This document shows, piece after piece, positions 12,771 to 24,540 of a stretch of DNA of 64,000 nt. The first letter of the stretch is position 1, and every line of letters begins with the position of its first letter. Made by a program: the position numbers and the translations under genes. Source of the DNA: Straminergon stramineum. Lineage: Eukaryota; Streptophyta; Bryopsida; Hypnales; Calliergonaceae. The stretch covers positions 10,669,001 through 10,733,000 of the forward strand of contig OY987265.1 in the NCBI GenBank assembly GCA_963920665.1, written 5' to 3'. The notes under the pieces were generated by a model. That model had not been told where the DNA came from, did no database searches, and saw only the letters and a list, made by a program, of their open reading frames with translations.

Positions 12771-15700
12771 ATGATGGCGTCGAACGAGGCTCCCCTCGCG
12801 GGACCTCTGGATGCGATCATGGCCCGAGCCGCAGCACTCGCCGCCCAGCCGTGCCCGCTCGCACGACCCGCGCCAACGCTCTGGGCTATGCTTACTGCCG
12901 TCTCCCCAAATGCCCGAGAAAGACCCCAAGTAAGTGACCCAACTCTTCTTCTTCCTCAGCTTTATTCTTCAATTCTGTTCTTGAGCTCTGCTTTTGTGTA
13001 AATTTTATCATGACAGATTTTGCCGATTTTGTTTATGCCGATTTTGCAGGGCACGCACATTTTGTTGCAAAATTCCGAGCATGTTTTGGGACGCACTGTC
13101 AAAGAGGCCAGCTGCTTGTTCGAGTCGCCGAATGTCAGTGGTCGTCATTGCACGATTTCCAGGCGCTATGTTGGTGCCGATGGTCGAGTTATGGCGAACA
13201 ACCATGTTCCGAATCCTGCTACTGATCGCCTTGTTGCTTGCATTCGAGACTCGAGGTTTGTGTTTATAATGTTTTTTCTTTTTCTTTTTCTTTTGTTTTT
13301 GCAATTGGATCTCTTCTTGTTATGGGAGTGTTTTGTGATGGGAAGATTGTGGTGGTGCGGGGTTGTTGTTGTAGCTCCAATGGAACTTACGTCAATTTGC
13401 AAAGGCTTCAGCGGAATGGGGAGGAAGTGCAGCTTCGGCATGGAGATGTTGTGTCGTTGGTGGGGACGCCTGAGAATGGTGAGCGCTTCCTCTTCTTGTT
13501 CTTTATCTTGATTTTATGTTGTTTTTGAGAGGTTTTGAGGAAGTCCTGTGGGAGTTTACTTTTGTTCTATTTCAAAGAAAAAATTGGCCTGCTCGTGCAA
13601 TTTTCTATATTGATTTGGTGATATAAAACTTTGCCCTATCCGAACTCTGTATTCCACAATATGATGAATTGGATTTTTTCCATTTAAAACCCTTGAAAGG
13701 TCAAGAATCCGTAATTGAGGCTCATGTTTTATGTAGTAGTTTTGAGTAGGTCATACGAGGACATCGTTTTGTCCAATTTGTTTTATTTTTTATGATCACA
13801 TGTAAATTTCTTCACTGATTCTGATGATATAGAATTTACCCCAAATATTTTTCATACTATGATCAATCCATTTGCTCATTAAATATCTTGACTTAGGATC
13901 TATTGAATCCGAGTCTGAATGATGTTGTTCTGAAACAGCAACGGCCTTTTCATTTGTGTACCGAGAGGTTTCGGATCATGTAGTCGGGGCTGCAGCTGCG
14001 GCTATTACTTCTATCTTACCTGGCGAAGCTGCAGGGCCATCCAATAAGCGAAAGGGTTCTCCAGTTGGTAAGCAGTAATCTCTTTTGCATTGGAATATGT
14101 GGGGTCTTTTGCGTGCTTATTTCAAAGTTTTGGTGTTAACAATGAGTAATTTGAGTGACTTTTTCCTAATGGAGTATTTGATAAGCTGTACCCTCTGTAG
14201 CGGAAAAGCAGCGCGGTGCTGCTTGTTTGATGACTCGTAAACCCATGGTGCAGATGATGCTGGGGAGACAGTTGCCGTGGATGGGAAGCGTATCAAGGGT
14301 CTTGGTAATGGCAGTGTTTCGGGTCCCATCATGCTCAATGATGTTCGCCAATTGCAGCGTTCAAATGAAGTGAGTTCCGTTCTCTTTTTAATAACCCATA
14401 GATCAGCTCATAGATCTTCGTTTTCTGGTCTTCATAGTACATCAAAGAAACTGAGTATTTGGTTATGACTTTGTAATCGGTCTATCCTGCTCTGCTTGTG
14501 GAAATTGAGATATCCTTGGGCATGAAATATGCTGTTAGAGTTCAGGTGAAATACCTTCTTAACCGTATGAGGGACGGCTGTTGGGGGTTGATGGCAGGAG
14601 CTGAGGGTCCTGGTGGAGGCGCATGTGCTGGAGGTTGAGAAGATGCGTTCTGAACATCGTAGTGCTGAGACTCGCCATGCTTCTGTCAGTACCGACATCT
14701 GTTTTTGATTATGAAAACTCATTTCGATTGTATCTATTTTTTCTGTTTTATGACTTGGAAGTGTTCTCTCTATGTGTATCATTGTATATTGTTTCTGGTT
14801 GCTTTGATCCGTTTTCAGAGCTCCCCGTGATAACAAGTCTCGACGTGGTTTTGGGGATTTGGAGACCATTCATTTATGTTCTTGAATGATAATCAGGAGT
14901 TGAAAGAAGTGCGAGCAGCAGTAGAAGAGAAATTCAGTGCAGAACAAGAGGAGTTGAAACGATCCCTTGCTACCAAAGAAGCAGAAGGAGAAGCAGGTGC
15001 AGCTTTGCGCTTGCAACTAGAGAGCAGCATTGAGCTTCTTCAACAACGACTTGCGTCTGAAGCCAAATCTCGTGTTGATGCAGAAGAAGTCATAGATGGG
15101 TTAGTATTGATCTCTTCGCGCTTTGCTAGATTTAGCGATGCTTTGCGAAGTGATTTCGCAAGTGAGACTCAAACTAATGTTTTATTAGTTCATAATTGCG
15201 CAGGCTCGCAGCTATTTGGTTCGTTGCTAATGAGGTACAATTTTGGTGCTCACTAGTAATAAATGCACCTCGTAAGATATCTTGTTTTACTCATTGCCAC
15301 CATTGTGGTTCTCTAACTACCAGTTTGAAATCGAGAGTTGCTGAGCTTGAGAAATTTTTAGAAGAAGAGCGCTCAAAGATAAGCAAGGAAAGAGCAGAAG
15401 CAGAGGCCAGTCTAAGGGCAGCTTTGGATCGGTTTCGTGTGGAAGCAGCAGAAGAGCTGAAGCGCCACGAGGAAACTGCTATTCGTCAGCAAGAGCAGCA
15501 AAATGATATTATCCTGGCACTTCAGGTTCCAGATCCATGCACTTTCTAGCTCGATTTTTTTGGTCACCTTTGTTTGTTACCATTTTTCACACCAGTTATG
15601 TCATTAATCGTTGATGTTCTTAAGATTTATGAACTTTATGGCTTTGGGGCGGTCCCTCTTATGCAATGATTTGCCTGATTTGATGATTGACTGGGATGTG

Positions 15701-18700
15701 CGGCTATTTTGTAGAAGACCAGTGTGTCTGGCTATTTTCTCATAGCAATTGAGCTAGACTTGTGCAGGAAGGAGAAAAGGACTACCGTGCTGCTGCTGAA
15801 ATTTCACGGAAGAAGCTGGTGTGCTTTCTTTATGCATTTTCAGGCTTTTGTGGCTGCAGAGATCTCTCATTTTCAGTCATGGTGTTGGTTAACAATTAAA
15901 GATTTATTTAGTTTGATTCTGTTATTTTCATTCCAAGAATGTGTTTCTGACCACTTAAGAGCTCCATTTTCCTTAGACAAGCATCATTAATTTCTCGGGG
16001 GGGGGACTTCTCCGTCATGTTTGTTTTAACGAGGTTGCACTGTATCTGCTTGAAAATGCATTTTAATAGAGCCGGATTCTTGGAGACATGCGCAGTGATT
16101 TATTCTTTAAAGCTTTGACCTCGTGTTGACAAGACTAATTTAGTACATTCAATGTAGCCTAGTGATGAGGTTAACCTCAGGCTGCTTGCAAATGTTAGGG
16201 AATAGCTTTCTCTAGGAGTCAGTAGATTGATGTATGTGCTCATGCCCCTTTTCTCCCTTGCATTCAGGATTCGGAAAGGGCGGCCGTTGTTGCTGCAGAA
16301 GAGCGAGCTCGTCGGTTGGAATCCCAACTTCAGGAGGAGAGAGTTCTGAGTCTAACTGGACAAAATGTAAGGTCACCAGTGAATATTCTGTTAGAACTTC
16401 TTAGTGTTGGCCTGGGTCCTCTACATACACCTGGAGCACTGTGTCTGGTGTAATGATAGGACCCTAAAAGCTCATGAAATCTGAAGCGTTTTTCTGTGCC
16501 TCAGAGAGCTGATGATTTTGAAGTGAAACTTCGGCAGACATGCAGTGAGCTGGAAGATGAGAAGGTATGTTATTTTGCTGGTATATTGTTTCTACCTGAA
16601 GTGGAGAGACTAAGCAATGGTTTGGAAATGTAGAAAGTTACTGTATCCAATGAGTATGAGACGTGTAAAAAGTAGCATGTTGGAGCCCATTATTCCAAAG
16701 AATGGCTTTCTTTGACTCTGCCAGGCTTCATGTAACAAGACCATGGCCATGCTTCAGATTTCATAATATAAAATTGAAATTCATGTTGACGTCCCAACCT
16801 ATTGATGTTGTCGGTTTGGATGCATACTACCTCGTGCCGACTATACATTCAATTTATGTGTTGAATTGGCAAACAGATAGCAAGAGAAGACGCCCAAGTA
16901 AGAATTGCGAGGTTGGAAGTGGAGATGGAAGCAGCATCTAGAGATCTGAAGTTAGAAAAGCAGCGATTGCAAGGTGCACGAGAACGCATCGTGCTTCGGT
17001 AAGTGCCAAGTTGTAATCTGCCCTTTCAAACCTTTCTGCTTAGGATTTTTGCTTCCATGTTTGTAATTATTCGATTTTTCTTCTTGAGAGGACTTTCATC
17101 CGTGAAGCGCTGATTATCAGTGTCATTTTACATGTTTTCGTTCCCAGTCAGCAATGTATCATAATATTTTCCTCCCCTTCACATCTTCGAATATTCCAGG
17201 AAATTCTCTAGAATATATTATCTTCATTTCACCTGTGTTTACCGACTGATCAAGTTAAGGGAACAGAATTGGTTTACAGCTTCCGGTCAGAAGTCCCCCG
17301 TTTGGCACATGTCACGATTTGGGGAATGGAGCTAGGTTTGGAAAGTAATAGAGCACAAGTCCAGCCATGTGTACCATGATTTCACGGGCAGTGAGCACTG
17401 CTAGTCATTTTTGCAGTAGGGGGAGGAAGTGTAGAATAGTCTATGACATTTTGGCTTTCTGAATCGCATGATTGTTTATCTAGCAGAGAAACTCAACTTC
17501 GAGCGTTTCACTCCACGGCCGCAGAAATAGCTGATCTGCAGCAGAGGCAGCAGGACCAGCTATCGACGATGATTAGAACTCTTGAAGATGGTGACAGTGA
17601 TAATGATCACGACAACACCAATGTGCGCAGTACCAGTCCGCCCACTAGAGTTCCTCTATATTTCTCTGAGCATCAGGGTAGCAAGCGAATCAAGGGAACA
17701 AAAGGAACGTCTCAAAGCACATCTGGGAGTGGGCCCACGAAAGGTGAAAACATGGGGTCCAAGCGCACTGTGGTTCAGGACGATGAAAATAGCAAAGGGA
17801 CTGCAATGGATGATGACACAGAGGGAGATACACAACAAGACGGTTGTTCAAATGCGTCCCACTCGGCCACACGGTCCTTGGATGTCAATATCCCTCCCAC
17901 ACAAGTTTTGGATTTTAAGATTGCCTCCACATATGACGAAGCTGGGTACCTTCAGCACGTGCATGGAAGATCTGAGTTTTTGCAATTTACAAATGGTGAC
18001 AACATTGGAGGCACACAACTAGAAAATGGCGAAGTCGGGTTTACCCAGATTGCAAATGTTGACGCAGGCTGCACTCAATTGCTTACTCACGAACCTAACT
18101 TGATAGGTATGTATTAATATCTAACTACAAGCAGGTTTAAGGGGTTTTCTCAAGTATTTAGCTTGCATGAAACTGTTTTTACTATTTCTTTGTTGACCAT
18201 AACTTGAGTGATTTGGCCATCATCTTATTATGGGAAGAGTGCTCTTTTTTTCCAGTTGTCTTCTGTAGAATACCTCTTTGGTTTTGTGAAGAGGCCATAG
18301 TAAAAGTTCAGTGTTGGTTATTTGGGGATGCTAAAGTCTTTTAGTAGACTTAAGCTGTTGAATGATGAACACATCTTCGTGATGTCGCTGGAGGCGGGCC
18401 TCTGATTAGATATTCGGTCGCTACATATCGTTTACGAAGGAGAGAATTACATTTGACGAATGTTCTAATGTAGGTTTATTAGAATTCGCGAAAGTTTATG
18501 AGGGCCGGACATTTTAAATTGACAGATCTAGGCTATTGAGGGATGTCATTGACTTTTTCTTCTGTAAATTCTAGAAACTACGAATTTCCATGCCACTCCT
18601 AGATCTGTCACTAGCAGGAATACACTCTGAGCCTGTCTAGTAGGATTCGAAATTCAGACCCGATCACTCTCCCGAGTGCCCAGTTGTTTGAGTATCTTTT

Positions 18701-20060
18701 AAAAGTGGGTTTTTGCTTGTCAGGTGTTTCTCCCCTTTTCAGGGGTATTGTGGTAAATGCTAATCAGGGCCTTAGCACTGGTCAGGATGAAATCCCAACA
18801 GTTCAGAGGGATGAAGCTGAACCAATGGAAGAAGAAATTAATGCACATCCAGACAATTTGAGAGTTCGCACTGGGTTAGTGATTGATAATACAGAGCAAT
18901 GGGACGATGGTGCGGATGGTAAGTCTTTCTTGTGAATTCCTTGTATCGTTCCCTGACTTCTGTATGTCTGTTCATGTTATCATGAAGCATCTGTATATTT
19001 CTCGTGAGTTTGCTTGATCGGATTTGTGTACTGAGGAAGCGGAGAGTACTTCCGTCAAATTAAGCATTTCAACATCTGTAACAGTGAATTTTTTTGGGAG
19101 TTGTATACGGTATATCTTGGGTACAAGAGCGAGAATCTATTTAGATCAAAGTGTTATCACTACGTGGTTCTTTTTTTTTTCAATTTCAAAGTGGGAGGTT
19201 ATAGACTACTATTATTGACAGTAGTCAACCCACTTCCATCTAGGAATCAGTGTCCATTGACAATCAACCAAGTTATGCTTATACCCCTTGCTAAGAAGTC
19301 AAACAAAGTTAATGAATATATGAGTTACTATTGGGAACAAGGGCCATTTAGGATCCTTACGGTTTTATTATCCACTTCATTACATTGTACCTTTGCGGGA
19401 ATACTTGCAGAGGTTTTGTAATCATTTAACTGATGATTCCAACTTGGTGCCAATCTGATTTCCACAGAAGCGCGGCGTTTCTCTTTTGGTACATCACAAG
19501 CTGAGGCAGTTTTCAGGGAGAGCATGACAGACAGCAGAAGGCACCCTCGTGATTCACTATGTACAGCAGACTTGCTTGCTTCCGAGGTAGCTGGCAGCTG
19601 GGCCATGGCCACACCAGCCTCAGCTCATGGAGAGAATGATTCTTCCAGTGCCGAACCTGCCGAACCACCAATCCGGCGGACTAGCGATGAGGGAGCAGAG
19701 TACGCAGCTAGTCAAGTGGCCACCAACAATGTAGCAGGAGAGAAGCCGCCCGAGGGAAATGCTGAAGGGAAAATTCCTACTGAAGTGGATACTGAGGCGA
19801 ATGATGTAGATATGGATATGAGTCAGACCACTCCGAAACAGAGCAATATTGCTAGTAGTGAGGCCCAGACGTTTCAAGAAACAGAGCAAGGTGCTGAGGA
19901 TGTAGCGCCGAATCTTACGTTGTATTTCCAGGAGCATGGAAGACGCGCTGGGAGTGGTAGGGATGACTCCAGTGACACCTCCAGTACAGAGGATGGCAGC
20001 AGAGAAGATGGGGAAATTGGAGCTTCGGAGCCTGTTTCTCCGTTTACGTATGCCCAGTAG
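12771..20060 (+). CDS. FHA-domain coiled-coil protein
   Basis: Fifteen coding exons: 12771-12929, 13050-13255, 13375-13478, 13939-14067, 14254-14369, 14598-14684, 14897-15099, 15324-15525, 15768-15818, 16268-16366, 16505-16564, 16877-16998, 17487-18106, 18724-18918, 19468-20060. All phases agree and give 981 residues. Residues about 54-165 form a forkhead-associated domain that binds phosphothreonine: GTHILLQNSEHVLGRT, SPNVSGRHCTISRR (the conserved Ser-x-x-His) and SSNGTYVN are its hallmark strands. Exons 6-12 are heptad-rich and Glu/Arg/Lys-rich, indicating a long coiled coil (about 240-510). The C-terminal third is acidic, Ser/Thr/Asp/Glu-rich and probably disordered. The order FHA, coiled coil, acidic tail matches an uncharacterised plant family (At2g45460-like in Arabidopsis); a nuclear role in phospho-dependent assembly is only inference. 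The start is the first ATG of an ATG-ATG pair; the second is at 12774. Confidence 0.88.
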
Positions 20061-21416
20061 GACAACTTGAATACAATGTCTTCAATTCTGAGTACTCGCT
20101 TCTCTTCTTTCAGTTGCCATTACCCTCTCCTGTCACTTTCATAGCCACTGTCACTTTCGTTGGCACAAGGTTCCCGGCAAATGGAAAGAGGGAGGGAGTT
20201 TTACTGTCATAAACCCCATCCTCCATTCACTTTTTGAGAGGGCCGCACATTCTGCAAGATTTGACGGTCTTCATTTAATTTGTAAGTGAAGGTTATGTCT
20301 TATAACCGACTCAATACCCAGCAGTCGTGTAGTTCACAATTTCTTTAGCAGGTTGTGAGAACTCACCCTTCGTCTTTGTCTTTCGGTTGTTAAAACATTC
20401 TATAGTTGTAGTGAGCACTGCAAGCAGTCGGATTATTGGCCAAGTCCCTACACTAAATAGGCTTTTAGGATGCTTCTTTACTTAGGTTGATTTATCCTTC
20501 ATTTGGATTCACAATGAAAAAACAAAGTTTCAAAAGTTTCTTTGTTGATTTTTAGTAGAAACTCAGAAGTGTCCTAGTTAATTTTGTAGAAAATTTAATG
20601 AAATTATTATGCCCTTGAAGAATAATATTATTTAATACATTGGACATCGACTACCTTGGCTGTGACTTTTGGTATCTTTGGACAAGCAGAATGTCGTGGA
20701 CAATTGACAGAGATACCTTGAAGAAAATAAAGAGTTGATGTTCCACTTAGTTACTGGAAGTCTACCGAGGTATAGACTCTTGTTGGTTATTGACCATCAT
20801 CAAAATGAGGGATTATGGTCCTAAAATACCACTTCTTGCTATTGTGCCTACTACTATCATTAGATTGGTCACATTTTTCATATTTTCTTGTTGGCAAGTG
20901 AAAGGAATTTCTAATGCATAAAAGACTATAATATTTAGAGATTGTATGCAAAAGTTATGAAGGATAAAAAGAAATCAAGTAGAGGCTCTATAATCGTTTC
21001 TTCCACATATGTACACATCGATTGTGGAAATGTATACAAAGTGATGAAGGTAGTTTTGGGCCAATGGCATATTGGGGGTACTCACTTTAGAGCATAAAAA
21101 CGATTGCTTCAAGAATACTAGTGACACAAGCTATAATAAACAATCATGTCTTTAGGATCTGTGGTGAAAGTTCATCCAAACATGAGAGGTAAGAAATACT
21201 TCCTTTGCAGGAAAAGTTGGAATTTCTTGAAGGATTTTTCAATGCTCCTACAATAAGTTCTTGAAAACATTCATAACCCACCTAGTCGATGCTAGTTCTC
21301 TTAGGATTAATTGTCATTGCAGCACATATAAGTTAACATTGTACTTACTTTATGTGCCATAACCTTATATATAGTGTGTAGTCACATATAACATTATTGT
21401 TAATGTATGGAATTAC

Positions 21417-22326
21417 TCAACCCTAATGACACTAGGGGGGGGGGGCAAAATGGGCCAAAATTGCAAAGATCTTGAGCAATTTATTTGCTCATTTTTCCTT
21501 CAAGGACATAGAACGTAAATGTAGGATATTATAATTTATATTGAGAGTGAACACAAAAACTAAGTGCTTATTTAACTATACATTTTAGTAGATATTTAAG
21601 TTTGAAATTTTATTTAATTTGGGTCAATGGAAAAACATGGCAACGCACTTTGAAGGAACATATCTTAGTGAGAACATTTTGAAATGATGACCTTTTTGTG
21701 CTTAGAGAAAGACAAGAAAGTTGAAAATGCTCATCTTAAACTTCACAACATTCTAGTCATTTGACAATTTTTGGTGGAGCTTGCAATATATGCATGGTGG
21801 TCATTGAAATTAGAGTACTGGTAGGAGGATTGCTATTATGTGAGTCTAGGAGTCTAGATACCTATATTATAGGTGTCTATATTATAAATACCTTCTATGA
21901 TTACAATGTAATTGTGTTACAGATGCCTACATTATAGGTGTTTATATTATTAAAACCTTCAATGGTTGTAGAGTATCTACTTACACCTAGGCTCAAGGGC
22001 TATCAAGGCTAATATGCCCATATTTCTAAGCTCAAACAATAGCATTGTTGGACAACAAATGCATTAGTTGGTTGACTTTTCAATCCATGACCAAACTATC
22101 CCCCCCCTCTCCCAAATGAGCCATGAACTTTGTGACACCACTCAACTTTAAAAAATTCCAGACGGCGGAGGTTAATTCAGAATTTGATGAAATTACCCCC
22201 ATTGGATTCATTATGTAGTCTCTTTCTAAGAAACAAAGTATTTAAGAAAATCGAAATTGAAAAATGGGTAGCTCAAAATAGAGGGGCAATGACTAGAAAA
22301 GGGTTACTTGGGTCATTAGGGGTTAA
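21417..22326. mobile_element. TTAA-ended non-autonomous element, 910 bp
   Basis: The left end reads TCAACCCTAATGACAC and the right end, in reverse complement, TTAACCCCTAATGACCC. The ends are imperfect inverted repeats of about 16 bp bounded by TCAA (degraded TTAA) and TTAA. No transposase coding is visible. The right TTAA (22323-22326) is shared with the next element. Confidence 0.5.
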
Positions 22327-24540
22327 CCCCTAAAGTAATGGGGGGTTTTCCTCAAAACATATCCAAAACTAGTACTTTTTAGTACAGTGAACATAGTTAA
22401 AATATGGAAACATTTTTCAAACTTTCAACCTTACAAATTTGTACTAGACTAATACAAGAATGTCTTAAAAACATTTAAGACCATTTGATTGCATAGATTG
22501 CAACACTATAACATTTGAAGTTATTTTTGAATAGATTAATTTTGGGGCCTTGCCCAATAGGGTCAACAAAGTTTGATTCAACATTGTAAAAAAAGAAGTC
22601 AATTCAATCAACTTTGGGAATTTGCACCATTAGTTATATAGTTATATTTGTTATTTTCATGCCAATTTTCAAAGATAATGAAGGGTCTAACATATCCAAA
22701 ATAGCAAAATTATCTTGCATTGAGCAAATGTCTAAAAAACCCTACATGATCAAGATTTCAATATTTTTTTGAGAAGTCATTCTTTAGAAGAATATAAATT
22801 CCAAAAATCCACAGAAATCTTTCCATTTAAAAAAAAATTAAAAATTAAAAATCTCACGAATTTACACTAGAATTTGTGCCAATGGTTCTAGATTTTGTTT
22901 TGAAACTATCATTTCTAGTACAAGGTTGCTATTTTGTGAGCATGTGAGCATGAGCTTGTGAGCATACAACTTTTCAAAGATTCCATCTAAATTTTTTATT
23001 TTTAATAAATTTTATTAATACCTATTACTATGGACCTATTATCATGGTCTCTTGAACAACCTTGATGTGCCATTCATTGGACTTCACTAAATTTTAAAAA
23101 GAAAAAAAATTAATGATTAATTAGGATTCTTTTGAAATCAAATATGGTTGTTCCATTGAAAATTAGTTTTTTATGATCACTTCCCTCTTGTTGCTTGGTA
23201 CCCCTCTGCACCAAGGGGAGATCCCCCATCGTGAAAATAAAAAAATAAAAAAATAAAAAATAAAAAATTATTTTTTATTTTTAAATTTTTAAATTTTTCG
23301 TGGGTCAATGGCTCCCCTTAGCGTTGAGAGGTACCAAGTAGAAAGAGGGGAGTGATCAATCAAACAACAATTTAATCAAGACAGAAGAGTTTGATCCCTA
23401 GGAGGTCCCACAAGAAGACAATGATCAACTAATCAACATTAAGGTGTGACTAAGTTCATTCCTAACTGAAATAATCCCTATCAATCAAATATTTTCTTAA
23501 AATCTTAACAATTTTAAAAATATTTTTCTAAAATGTTAGCAAATCTAATCATCAACACATTAAAACATAAGTGGAGGTATTTCCCCCATTAGCCTTGAGA
23601 AGATTCATGCTACTATAAGATAGTAATCAACAAAAAAGAAACTTGGTGTGGCTAAGTTCTTTTGACACATGTAATGAAATCTTATCAACAATTTAAAAAA
23701 AAATCTAAACAAATTCGATAATAGCACATCAAGAAAAAATTATTGGTATGTTTCCATTGACCTTAGGAGGGTCCATGTTCTTATAGGACAATGATCAACC
23801 AATATTTCTAACAAACTTATTTCCATCTCTATTCATCTTTCACATCAATTGGATTCTTCATCTTCATAATGTATACTTCTAAATAAGATTCAAAATTAGA
23901 TTTTTCATCTGAATTCTATATATCCATGGTAATAGGTCCACGATAATAGGCCCATGGTAGTAGGTACTAAAATTTCCAAAAAATATTAAATTTTGATCCA
24001 AATTTTAAGATGGAATGTATTTTTTGAAATATTAATAAGTTTCTAATGCTTTTTCAAATTTCTGAGCTCAATGCTTACATAATCCCTACTCAATGCTCCT
24101 AGGCTCATGTTCACAAGCTTACAAAATAGACCCGCTAATTTCTAGTATATGGAGTGAAAATTTGGAATTTTTTTGTCATTTTCAACTACAATTGTTTTTT
24201 TATACTACTATGTGAATGTGAGGAAAATTTTCAGCCCATTCAGCTTCGTAGATTGCAAGGTAAAAGCATTTAAAGTTAAAGGGAAAAAAGTTCACAACTT
24301 GCTTGACTACTTGCCCTCACTAACTTATTAGCATGTTTTCCAAAGATGCTCACATATTTTCAAGCCCCATAACTATTGACTTGGACACCCTATTGAAAAA
24401 AATATTATATTTTTAGGAAGCTTCTAGAAATGTACATCTTCGGTAAGAATTTTACCTTAATTCAATCAAAATTGTCTTCAAATGAACCTACCCAAGCTTT
24501 CAAAAAGCTCCATATGAGCTTAAAGAACTTTAGGGGTTAA
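22323..24540. mobile_element. TTAA-ended element, 2.2 kb, with internal inverted repeats
   Basis: TTAACCCCTAAAG at 22323 is matched exactly, inverted, by CTTTAGGGGTTAA ending at 24540. The interior holds paired inverted segments in matching order: 22929-22955 with 24103-24129, and 23021-23047 with 23938-23964 (23 of 27 matching). The centre is therefore a large, diverged foldback. No ORF of 60 codons or more is present, so it would be non-autonomous. Another inverted-repeat element (23175-23357) sits in the loop. Confidence 0.6.
23175..23357. mobile_element. Nested inverted-repeat MITE, 183 bp
   Basis: The left arm 23175-23220 (starting GATCACTTCCCTCTTG) pairs with the right arm 23312-23357 (ending AGAGGGGAGTGATC), with 37 of 46 positions matching in inverted orientation. 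The loop is A/T-only low complexity (AAATAAAAA repeats). It lies inside the 2.2-kb TTAA element. Confidence 0.65.

Noticed and set aside
13008..13441. Minus-strand ORFs of 91-98 codons over the FHA exons
   Set aside because: They are antisense shadows of well-supported FHA-domain exons and a T-rich intron.
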